NCBI RefSeq assembly: GCF_001927245.1
Contig: NZ_MJUX01000008.1
Location: 124,001-188,000, forward strand
DNA: 64,000 nucleotides
Direction: 5' to 3'
Origin: Acuticoccus yangtzensis
GTDB lineage: Bacteria > Pseudomonadota > Alphaproteobacteria > Rhizobiales > Amorphaceae
In this document: in pieces, positions 56,992 through 64,000 of the stretch
Position numbering within the stretch: position 1 is the stretch's first letter
Layout of the letters: every line of letters starts with the position of its first letter
Program-made: the position numbers and the translations under genes
The notes under the pieces: generated by a model
Databases searched by the model: none
What the model saw: only the letters and a program-made list of their open reading frames with translations
Told to the model about the DNA's origin: nothing

Positions 56992-58731
56992 ATGACGTTC
57001 GACCAGATCGCCATCGTCACCCTCATGGGGGCGATGCTGGCCGCCTTCGCGGTGGACCGCTTCCGCATCGAGCTGGTCGCCCTCAGCGGCCTCGGCGCGG
57101 GGGTGGCGCTCGGCCTGGTGCCCCCGGCGGGCGCCTTCGCGGGCTTCGCCAGCCCCGCCGTCGTCACCGTCGCCGAGATCCTCATCATCGTGCAGGTGCT
57201 GCTGAATGCGCATCTGCTCGACCAGGCGGCCGACCGCATCGCCCGCCACGTCACAAACGAGCGCGGTGTCGCCACGGTGCTGTGCGTCCTCGGCGCGGCG
57301 GCGTCCATCGTCATGAACAATATCGGCGCGCTGGCGCTGATGCTGCCGGTGGCGATGTCCCTTTGCCGGCGCACGGGGGTGCGGCCGGGGGCGGTGCTGC
57401 TTCCGCTATCCTTTGCGACGCTCCTCGGCGGCACCTGCTCGCTCATCGGCACGCCCGCGAACATGGTCGTCTCGGGCCTGCGCGAGGAGGCGCTCGGCGC
57501 GCCCTTCTCCTTCTTCGCCCTCGCCGCCATCGGCCTGCCGGTGACGCTCGTCGGGATGCCGCTCCTCGTCCTCATCGGGCCGCGGCTTCTGGCCGGGCGC
57601 GGTCTCGACGCGGCGGCCCCGCCCATCACCGGGCCGCGCCGCTTCGTGACCGAGCTGCGCATCGGCGCCGGCTCACCGCTGGGCGGGGCGACGCCCGCCG
57701 CCGTGGAGGCGCGCATCGGCGGCACCGTCCACGCCCACTTGCGCGACGGCCGGCACGTCTTCGGCCGACGCGAGGCGCAGGTGGTGAAGGCGGGCGACCT
57801 CCTGCTGGTCGAGACCGACGTCGCCACCGCGATGGAGATGCACCGGCGGCGCGATGCGGAGCTGGAGGGCGCCACCGGCAGCGGCGGGGCGGAATGGGTG
57901 GAGGCGGTGGTGCTGCCACAAAGCACCATCCTCGGGTCCACCGCGCGCGTGGTCGCCGCGTTCGAGGAGGCGGGGGCCGAGCTCGTCGCCCTGTCGCCGC
58001 AGACGACGCGCATCGAGGGGCGGCTGGCGGACGTGCGCATCAGCATCGGCGACGTTCTCCTGCTGCACGGCCGCGCCGACCGCGTCCGCCGCGCGCTCGA
58101 CGAGACGGACTGCCTCGCCATCTCGCCCCGCGGGCTGGAGCCGCCGCGGCGCCAGGGGCTTCCGGCGGTGGCCGCTTTCGCCGCCGCGGTGGGGCTGGCT
58201 GCATTGGGCCTCGCCCCGCCCGAGATCGCCTTCGGCGGGGCGGTGCTGGCGCTGGCCTTGGCGGGGCTGGTCGATCTGCGGCAGGCGCTGGCGCGGCTCA
58301 ATTGGCCGGTCCTCGTCATGCTGGCGGCGATGATCCCGCTCGGCGCCGCGGTCGACCGTACCGGCGCCGCCGACGTGATCGCCGCCGCCCTCCTCGACCT
58401 CATCGGCCACGACTGGCCGTTCGCGGTCCACGGCGTGGTGCTGGCGGCGGCGCTGATCATCACGCCGTTCGTCAACAACGTGTCGGCGGCGGTGGCGCTG
58501 GCGCCGCTCGCCGTGGCGCTGGCGGGCGCGGCCGGGGTGCCTGCCGATCCTCTGCTGATGCTGGTTGCGGTGGGTGTGTCGCTCGACTTCCTCACCCCCT
58601 TCGGCCACCACAACAACACCATCGTCATGGGCATCGGCGACTACCGCTTCCGCGACGTCCCCCGTCTCGGCCTTCCGCTCCTCGTCGTGGTGGGTGCCGT
58701 CGCGTGGGCGGCGAGCCTTCTCGCGGCGTAA
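56992..58731 (+). CDS. SLC13-family permease with two RCK-C domains
   Basis: 579 residues. Two groups of membrane helices (about 1-205 and 390-579) with SLC13/ArsB-type motifs (IVMNNIGALALMLPVA, GGTCSLIGTPANMVV, FVNNVSAAVALAPLA, TPFGHHNN) flank two TrkA-C (RCK) domains (about 215-380). Such proteins carry sulfate, phosphate or dicarboxylates with sodium or protons; the position after the sulfate ABC operon favours sulfate or another sulfur anion. ATG 56992 with AGGA upstream. Confidence 0.88.
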   Translation: MTFDQIAIVTLMGAMLAAFAVDRFRIELVALSGLGAGVALGLVPPAGAFAGFASPAVVTVAEILIIVQVLLNAHLLDQAADRIARHVTNERGVATVLCVLGAAASIVMNNIGALALMLPVAMSLCRRTGVRPGAVLLPLSFATLLGGTCSLIGTPANMVVSGLREEALGAPFSFFALAAIGLPVTLVGMPLLVLIGPRLLAGRGLDAAAPPITGPRRFVTELRIGAGSPLGGATPAAVEARIGGTVHAHLRDGRHVFGRREAQVVKAGDLLLVETDVATAMEMHRRRDAELEGATGSGGAEWVEAVVLPQSTILGSTARVVAAFEEAGAELVALSPQTTRIEGRLADVRISIGDVLLLHGRADRVRRALDETDCLAISPRGLEPPRRQGLPAVAAFAAAVGLAALGLAPPEIAFGGAVLALALAGLVDLRQALARLNWPVLVMLAAMIPLGAAVDRTGAADVIAAALLDLIGHDWPFAVHGVVLAAALIITPFVNNVSAAVALAPLAVALAGAAGVPADPLLMLVAVGVSLDFLTPFGHHNNTIVMGIGDYRFRDVPRLGLPLLVVVGAVAWAASLLAA

Positions 58732-59291
58732 CCGGCTGATCAGCGAAGGCTGTCAGCCTCAGCGCCGCCCGACGGGTACAATACCGCCACGGCTTTCCCT
58801 TGCTCGTTTCCCGTTCGAGAAGCGGGTCAGGGTCGAGCACTCGACCGCACCCACGCACAGCCCCCTCTTGGGCGCGAGCATTGGGAGGACGGGTGCTTGA
58901 TGCTGCCCCGGTCCGACCCAGCTTTGGCGCTGCCGCTTCAGTCCTTCTTCAGGACTGAAGCGCTGCCGGCCGGCGGGACCCGGACTGCGCTGTCGGGCAT
59001 CATGGATGCCGAACTCGGCAACAGCCGACTTCGGAGAGGAGCGCGAGGAGGGGAACCCCTCCCTCGCCGCGGCGGTGCTCCTCGCGACAGCTCACCGATA
59101 AGGCGCGGCGGGATGACACCTCCCGCGGGCGCGCCTCGCCGCTCAGATCGCGCGTGTGCCCGCCACGCGATCGGTACAGGCGACCAGGCTCACTCACGCG
59201 TCACATGCGCCTCGCTGTCCGCCGCGTGATCGTCGCACAAGCCAGACCGCTGTCGGAGGGACAGCAGTAGAACCGCCGCCCATGCACCGGC
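58732..59291. other. Convergent intergenic region
   Basis: About 560 bases between two converging genes. It holds one strong hairpin (58934-58962); no gene, RNA or other repeat was recognised. Confidence 0.5.
58934..58962. terminator. Strong 12-bp hairpin between convergent genes
   Basis: CGCTTCAGTCCT and AGGACTGAAGCG form a perfect 12-bp stem with loop TCTTC. No T run follows on either strand. It lies about 200 bases after the SLC13 stop. It could be a bidirectional terminator or a copy of an intergenic palindrome. Confidence 0.5.
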
Positions 59292-61343
59292 TCAGCCGAA
59301 CATGAGTTGCGTCTCGGTGAGGTCGGCGAGGGCGACACCCTCCAAGGTGAATCCGTCCCCGTTGCCGAGGTCGATCACCGTGTCGCCGTCCGCCTCGGTG
59401 ATCGCGCCGGCGGTGAGAAGATCGTCCAGCGAGGCGAGGTCCGGGCCGAAGTCCATCAGACGGAGCCGGTCGGCGCCATCGCCGAAGTCCAGCACCGTGT
59501 CGAACCCGTGCCCGGTGGCGAGGACGAAGAGGTCGTTGCCCGCGCCGCCGAAGAGAACGTCGTCGCCGCGGCCGCCCGCGATCCGGTCGTCACCGTCGCC
59601 GCCGTCCAGCGTGTCGGTACCGTCGCGGCCGGTGAGGAGGTCGTTCCCGGCACCGCCGAACAGACTGTCGTCACCCTCGCCGCCGGCCAAGGTGTCGGCG
59701 CCCTCGCCCCCGTCCAGCGTGTCCGCGCCGGCGCCGCCGATCACCATGTCGTCGCCGTCGCCTCCGGAGACATGATCGTCGCCGTCACCGCCGTTCACGG
59801 TATCGCCATCCGCGCCGCCGTTCAGCGTGTCGTTGCCCGCCTCACCGTAGACGTGGTCGACGCCCGCGCCGCCGCCCGCCACATCGTCGTCGTCGCCGCC
59901 GCGCAGGGTGTCGGCGCCATCGCCGCCGTCCAGCGTGTCGGCGCCCCAGTTGCCGAAGATGAGGTCGTCGCCTTCTCCGCCGGACACGCTGTCGTCGCCG
60001 TAGCCGCCGTAGAGGCTGTCGTCGCCCTCATCGCCGGTGACGGTGTCGTTGCCGGTCCCGGCGGCGATCCAGTCGTCGCCTTCGCCGCCCCTGATCAGGT
60101 CCTCACCGCCGATGGCGCGGATGGTGTCATTGCCCGGCCCGCCTTCGACGACGTCGTCGCCGATGCCGGAATCGACCCAATCGTCGCCCTCGCCGGCGTA
60201 GATCGTGTCGTGCCGGTCGAGGCCATAAAGGGTGTCGTTGCCCACCCCGCCCTCGATCGTCTCGTTGCGGCGGCGGATGCCTCTGATCAGGTCGTCATTG
60301 TCGATGCCGAGGACCTCGATCCGCATGTGTTCGGTCTCCACCGGACCGCCGTCGATCGAGATGCCGTATTCGACGCCATCGCCGCCGAAGCCGGTATAGA
60401 CGCCAGGCTGCGGCGCGCCGTATGTGCTGAACGCCTCGCTCGGCACATAGTCGAACGTGCCGTCTGCGTTGACGACGAGGGTCGAGCCCGTCGCCAGCGT
60501 CATCGTGGTGCCGACCAGATCGGTCCGGCCGTTGATGGTGACGACCTCCACCCGGCGGCGGGGAAAGTCCTCGCCATAGCTGTTGGCGTCCAGCACGTTG
60601 CCGGACAGGGTCTCGTCTTCGTTGATCGTGAAGAGGTCCGGCCGCGGATAGGTGGCGCCGGGCGTTACGTCGACGGTGTAGGACCCCGCCGCGCCGTTCG
60701 CCAGCGCCTCGACGCGCAGGTAGACCGTCGCGTCCGTCAGCGTGGAATAACGCACGATCTCATCGTCGCCGATTTCGGACGTGTCGAGCCAATTGCCGTC
60801 CGCACCGACGAGGTCGAGGTGATATTCGTCCTGGTACTGGTTCTCGCCGAAGATCAGCTCGAAGGCGACCGAGTCGCCGGCTTCGAGGTCGAAGCGCGTC
60901 CACTCGACGTCGCCGCGCTCGTCCAGCGTGCCGGTATAGGTCGCGCCGACGCTGCCGATATTCGCCGTGCCGCTGAAGTCGGCCGGGTCGAAGTCGCCGG
61001 GGTCGACGGTGACGTGATATCCGCCCGTGGTGCTGCCTTGGCTGTTGGCGTTGAGGTAGAGCGTGCGATCTTCGTCCGGCAGGATGAAGTAGCGGCCGAC
61101 GTCGAAATCGTCGGACCAGCGGTAGTCGAAATAATTCCCGTCAGCCTCGAAAATCTCGACGTAAGGGCTGATCTTGTTCGGCCAACCGTCGGTCGGCTCG
61201 ATGGTGATCGCAACGCCCTGATTGGCGGTAAGATCGACGCGAATCCAATCCTCGTCGCCCTCGAAGTCGATCGTACCGAAATAATCCTGACCGACGCGGA
61301 CGGCTGCTGTGGTGGTGGCGTCGTTGGGGAGATCGTCGTCCAT
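59292..61343 (-). CDS. RTX calcium-binding protein, probable type I-secreted
   Basis: 683 residues, very acidic. Two pre-peptidase C-like beta-sandwich domains at the N-terminus (about 8-115 and 125-230), a domain with a serine-poor, VCBS-like pattern (about 235-345), many GGxGxDxL/I/V nonapeptide calcium repeats (about 350-620) and a C-terminal region (ATGHGFDTVLDFGDGADRL) resembling the serralysin-type secretion/calcium module. No catalytic motif is seen. Its N-terminus (MDDDLPNDATTT) closely parallels that of the S8 protease. Likely an extracellular structural or adhesive protein. Confidence 0.88.
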   Translation of the reverse strand: MDDDLPNDATTTAAVRVGQDYFGTIDFEGDEDWIRVDLTANQGVAITIEPTDGWPNKISPYVEIFEADGNYFDYRWSDDFDVGRYFILPDEDRTLYLNANSQGSTTGGYHVTVDPGDFDPADFSGTANIGSVGATYTGTLDERGDVEWTRFDLEAGDSVAFELIFGENQYQDEYHLDLVGADGNWLDTSEIGDDEIVRYSTLTDATVYLRVEALANGAAGSYTVDVTPGATYPRPDLFTINEDETLSGNVLDANSYGEDFPRRRVEVVTINGRTDLVGTTMTLATGSTLVVNADGTFDYVPSEAFSTYGAPQPGVYTGFGGDGVEYGISIDGGPVETEHMRIEVLGIDNDDLIRGIRRRNETIEGGVGNDTLYGLDRHDTIYAGEGDDWVDSGIGDDVVEGGPGNDTIRAIGGEDLIRGGEGDDWIAAGTGNDTVTGDEGDDSLYGGYGDDSVSGGEGDDLIFGNWGADTLDGGDGADTLRGGDDDDVAGGGAGVDHVYGEAGNDTLNGGADGDTVNGGDGDDHVSGGDGDDMVIGGAGADTLDGGEGADTLAGGEGDDSLFGGAGNDLLTGRDGTDTLDGGDGDDRIAGGRGDDVLFGGAGNDLFVLATGHGFDTVLDFGDGADRLRLMDFGPDLASLDDLLTAGAITEADGDTVIDLGNGDGFTLEGVALADLTETQLMFG

Positions 61344-61686
61344 AGGTCACTTCCAATCGCTTCTCGGCGCCGGTGCGCGGCGCCACAATCGCGTGGCAGC
61401 ATAACAGCTTTAGGTAAGACTTACGCCCCCGCGCCGCGGCTCCACGCCCTGCGCTCCGTCGTCGGAACCCGGACCTTTCGATAGCACCGGGCGCCAGAAA
61501 ACCCCTGGTCCGCAGCTTTTTCCTGCGTGCTGATTTGGAATTTCCTTCTTTATTTCCCGACGATGATGCCCGCATTTTGAGCGCGCCTAAAGACGCGCCA
61601 GATCGCCTCACCGGGGCTTGGATTCCGACCCGATCCCAACCCCGAATCGAGCACCCGGCGCGCCGATCTCCATCCGGGAAGTGAGT
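61344..61686. other. Divergent promoter region
   Basis: About 340 bases between the RTX gene and the flavin monooxygenase-like gene, both transcribed outward. It has an AT-richer patch at 61395-61425 and another around 61530-61560. No specific promoter box or operator was recognised. Confidence 0.5.
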
Positions 61687-62934
61687 ATGACCGCCGAAAA
61701 AACCGACACGCTCATCGTGGGGGCAGGTCAGTCCGGCATTGCGATGAGCGAGCACCTGACGGAGATGGGGATCCCGCACATCGTCCTGGAGCGCAAACGG
61801 GTGGCGGAACGCTGGCGCTCCGAGCGGTGGGATTCGCTCGTCGCCAACGGCCCGGCCTGGCACGACCGCTTCCCCCACCTCGAGTTCGACGATGTCGGCC
61901 CCGACGTGTTCCCGCCGAAGGAACGCATGGCGCGCTACTTCGAAGACTACGCGAAGATGGTCAAGGCGCCGATCCGCACCAATGTCGAGGTGACGCGCGT
62001 CACCCGCTGCGAGGGCCGGCCGGGCTTCATCGTCGAAACGTCGGACGGCGAGATCGAGGCGCAGCGCGTCGTCGCCGCCACCGGCCCGTTCCAGGTCCCC
62101 TCGGTGCCGGACTTCGTGCCCGAGGACAGCGGCCTCATGCAGCTCCACTCGTCCACCTACCGCAATCCGGACCAGCTTCCGGAGGGCGCGGTGCTCGTCG
62201 TCGGCGGCGGCGCGTCGGGCTGCCAGATCGCCGAGGAGCTGCGCCGCGCCGGCCGCGACGTGTATCTGTCCATCGGCGGCCACTACCGGCCCCCGCGGTC
62301 CTACCGCAACCGCGATTACGTCTGGTGGCTCGGCGTGCTCGGCAAGTGGGACGAGATCAAGACCACGCCCAAGCGCCACATCGCCTTCGCCGTCAGCGGC
62401 TATGACGGCGGGCGCACGGTGGACTTCCGCCGCCTCGGCCACATGGGCATCACCGTGCTCGGCATGACGACGGGTTACGAGAACGGCGTCATCTCCATCG
62501 CCGACGACCTCGCCGCCAACATCAAGCAGGGTGACGAGGCCTATCTCGACGTGCTGCGCGAGGCGGACGCCTATGTCGAGCGCAACGGCATCGACCTGCC
62601 GCCCGAGCCGGACGCGTGGACCATCGACACCGACCCCGACTGTATCGCCAATCCGGTGCGCGCGCTCGACCTCGCGGCGGCGAACGTGAAGACGATCCTC
62701 TGGGCCACCGGGTTCAAATACGACTTCAGCTGGCTGCAGGTGGACGCCTTCCACCCTGACGGCACGCCGTTCCACAAGCGCGGCATCTCCACCGAGCGGG
62801 GCGTCTATTTCCTCGGCCTGCCGGAGCTCACCAACCGCGCCTCCTCCTTCATCTACGGCTGTTGGTACGACGCGAAATATCTCGCCACCCACATCGGCGT
62901 GCAGCGCATGTACGTCGCCTACGACAAGGCGTGA
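61687..62934 (+). CDS. Flavin-dependent monooxygenase-like oxidoreductase
   Basis: 415 residues. FAD-binding motif VGAGQSGIAMSEHL at the N-terminus, NADPH-binding GGGASGCQIAEEL near residue 175, and a TILWATGFKYD motif near the end, the pattern of flavin-containing monooxygenases and related 'K+ transport flavoproteins'. The substrate is unknown. ATG 61687 with GGGAAGTGA upstream; the longer frame is not supported. It precedes the dehydroquinase-like and reductase genes on the same strand and may share their pathway. Confidence 0.83.
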   Translation: MTAEKTDTLIVGAGQSGIAMSEHLTEMGIPHIVLERKRVAERWRSERWDSLVANGPAWHDRFPHLEFDDVGPDVFPPKERMARYFEDYAKMVKAPIRTNVEVTRVTRCEGRPGFIVETSDGEIEAQRVVAATGPFQVPSVPDFVPEDSGLMQLHSSTYRNPDQLPEGAVLVVGGGASGCQIAEELRRAGRDVYLSIGGHYRPPRSYRNRDYVWWLGVLGKWDEIKTTPKRHIAFAVSGYDGGRTVDFRRLGHMGITVLGMTTGYENGVISIADDLAANIKQGDEAYLDVLREADAYVERNGIDLPPEPDAWTIDTDPDCIANPVRALDLAAANVKTILWATGFKYDFSWLQVDAFHPDGTPFHKRGISTERGVYFLGLPELTNRASSFIYGCWYDAKYLATHIGVQRMYVAYDKA

Positions 62935-62994
62935 CGCCGCCGCCCCGCCCACCGCGGCGGGGCGCCTTTGGGACGACGACACAAGGACCGCCGC

Positions 62995-63441
62995 ATGAAA
63001 AACGTCATGTTCCTCAACGGCCCCAACGCCAACCTCTACGGCCTCGACCGCAGCGGCACCTATGGCAGCGACAGCTTTCCGCAGATCGAGGCGGCCTGCA
63101 TGGCGCGCGCGGCCGATCTCGGCTTCACGCTCCACTTCCGCCAGTCCAACCACGAGGGCGTCCTGGTCGACTGGATCCAGGAGGCACGCCAGTCCTGTGA
63201 TGGCATCCTGATCAACGCGGCCGGGCTCACCTACACCTCGGTCGCGATCCTCGACGCGCTGCTCGCCTTCGACGGGCCGATCATCGAGTGCCACATGAGC
63301 AACATCTGGAAGCGCGAGCCCTTCCGCCACCATTCCTTCGTCTCCAAGGCCGCGACCGGCGTCGTCGCGGGCCTCGGCCTCAGGGGCTACCTCCTCGGCC
63401 TGACCGCCATGGCGGAGCTGATGAACGAGGCCGCGGCGTGA
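62995..63441 (+). CDS. Type II 3-dehydroquinate dehydratase-like protein, altered active site
   Basis: 148 residues, standard size of type II dehydroquinases (AroQ). It retains NGPNANL, the NHEG segment and ECHMSN...FRHHSF. Two active-site regions differ: the catalytic-loop Arg normally written GxRExP is shifted (GLDRSGTYG, Arg one position later), and the usual THTS is TYTS. It may be a catabolic paralogue acting on a related acid rather than the shikimate enzyme. AAGGA precedes ATG 62995. Its stop overlaps the next gene's GTG by four bases. Confidence 0.8.
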   Translation: MKNVMFLNGPNANLYGLDRSGTYGSDSFPQIEAACMARAADLGFTLHFRQSNHEGVLVDWIQEARQSCDGILINAAGLTYTSVAILDALLAFDGPIIECHMSNIWKREPFRHHSFVSKAATGVVAGLGLRGYLLGLTAMAELMNEAAA

Positions 63442-64000
63442 CCGACATCCTCGCCTTCTACAGCGGCCCCGACCCGTTCGACGTGTGGCGGGACGCGCTC
63501 GCCCCGCATCTGGCCGGCCACGTCGAGATCCAGGAGGCGGACAAGGTGACGGACCCCGCCGCCGTTCGCTTCGCCCTCGTGTGGATGCCGCCGGAGGGAT
63601 TCTTCGCCCGCTTCCCGAACCTGGAACTCGTCATCAATCTCGGCGCGGGCGTCGACCGGCTCGTGGCGCGCGGCGATCTGCCGGACGTTCCCATCACCCG
63701 CCTGTCCGACCCCGAGATGGGCCGCATGATGGCCGGCTACGTGCTCTTTGCCGTGCTGCGCCACGCCCGCGACATCCCGCATTTCGAGGCCGCCCAGCCG
63801 AAGCGCGAGTGGGCCTACAAGCACCCCCACGCGGCGAGCGACACCACCGTGGCCGTGCTCGGCCTCGGCGAGCTCGGCGCGCTGGCCGCCACCGAGATCG
63901 CGCGACAGGGCTACGACACCCACGGCTGGGCGACGCGGCCGAAGGACCTTCCCGGCGTCACCGTCCATTGCGGCGACGACGCGCTGCCGGGGCTGCTCGC
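63438..64000 (+). CDS. GhrA-like glyoxylate/hydroxypyruvate reductase, 3' partial
   Basis: The frame opens with GTG at 63438 (GTGA overlap with the dehydroquinase-like gene) and runs off the window with 188 codons visible. It has the glyoxylate reductase A N-terminus (MPPEGFFARFPNLELVINLGAGVD) and Rossmann motif LGLGELG. The catalytic Arg, Glu and His would lie beyond the edge. It is the third 2-hydroxyacid dehydrogenase in the window and is translationally coupled to the enzyme upstream. Confidence 0.82.
   Translation, partial: MTDILAFYSGPDPFDVWRDALAPHLAGHVEIQEADKVTDPAAVRFALVWMPPEGFFARFPNLELVINLGAGVDRLVARGDLPDVPITRLSDPEMGRMMAGYVLFAVLRHARDIPHFEAAQPKREWAYKHPHAASDTTVAVLGLGELGALAATEIARQGYDTHGWATRPKDLPGVTVHCGDDALPGLL

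Noticed and set aside
59307-61484. 725-codon plus-strand open frame opposite the RTX gene
   Set aside because: Val/Ala/Gly repeats are the antisense of the RTX nonapeptides.

Overview
The window is GC-rich, densely coded chromosomal DNA from an alphaproteobacterium, most likely a member of the Hyphomicrobiales (Rhizobiales) or a near relative. This rests on the coxB-ctaD-ctaB-coxF-ctaG-ctaE-surf1 order, two IalB-family proteins, a DUF1508 protein, a tRNA-Tyr next to rlmB, and an Rrf2 regulator beside a sulfate ABC operon. No transposase, integrase, prophage, CRISPR array or rRNA operon was seen. The species cannot be named from the sequence alone.

Layout. 1-3.2 kb: the 3' part of a long disordered-PilZ-HlyD membrane protein resembling Alg44, which enters from outside the window. 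3.3-15.2 kb: mostly small-molecule metabolism. It holds a TauE/SafE permease, a DenD-like dehydrogenase, a translationally coupled FAH-family hydrolase and 2-hydroxyacid dehydrogenase, a GAF-EAL c-di-GMP phosphodiesterase, an SDR, VOC and GST proteins, a DUF2254 membrane protein, a sulfotransferase-like protein and a UxaA-type sugar-acid dehydratase. The SDR, FAH hydrolase, UxaA and dehydrogenases look like pieces of sugar-acid catabolism. 15.4-21.4 kb: an epimerase, inorganic pyrophosphatase, an unassigned 391-residue protein, and a cytosolic-looking gamma-glutamyltransferase coupled to another 2-hydroxyacid dehydrogenase. 21.4-25.7 kb: an AT-richer intergenic stretch, then a short polysaccharide locus of an exported protein, an ExoY-type sugar transferase and a Wzc-type tyrosine autokinase. 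26.2-36.9 kb: an ATP-dependent DNA ligase, a coiled-coil protein, a beta-propeller-like protein, and a 1713-residue protein with two PqqD-like domains, a huge disordered middle, an M50-type membrane domain that has lost HExxH, and a HlyD adaptor domain; then an EamA transporter. 37.5-40.7 kb: tRNA-Tyr, rlmB and two IalB paralogues. 41-47.7 kb: the aa3-type cytochrome c oxidase operon with assembly factors. 48-50.8 kb: a secreted S8 protease. 50.9-58.7 kb: a sulfur-uptake block with Amj flippase, Rrf2 regulator, sbp-cysT-cysW-cysA and an SLC13 permease with RCK domains. 59.3-61.3 kb: an RTX protein whose N-terminus resembles that of the S8 protease. 61.7-64 kb: a flavin monooxygenase-like protein, a divergent type II dehydroquinase and the start of a GhrA-like reductase.

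The strongest candidates for something undescribed are three. First, the giant PqqD-PqqD-pseudoM50-HlyD protein with its neighbouring beta-propeller. Second, a perfect 10-bp dyad overlapping the putative promoter of the Rrf2 gene, whose core spacing (TCCTA-N9-TAGG) recurs downstream of a TTGACA box in front of the sulfate-binding protein gene; this suggests one Rrf2 sulfur regulon that may also cover amj. Third, the dehydroquinase-like enzyme with a rearranged catalytic loop, coupled to a reductase. Links between neighbouring genes are inferences from position unless stated otherwise.
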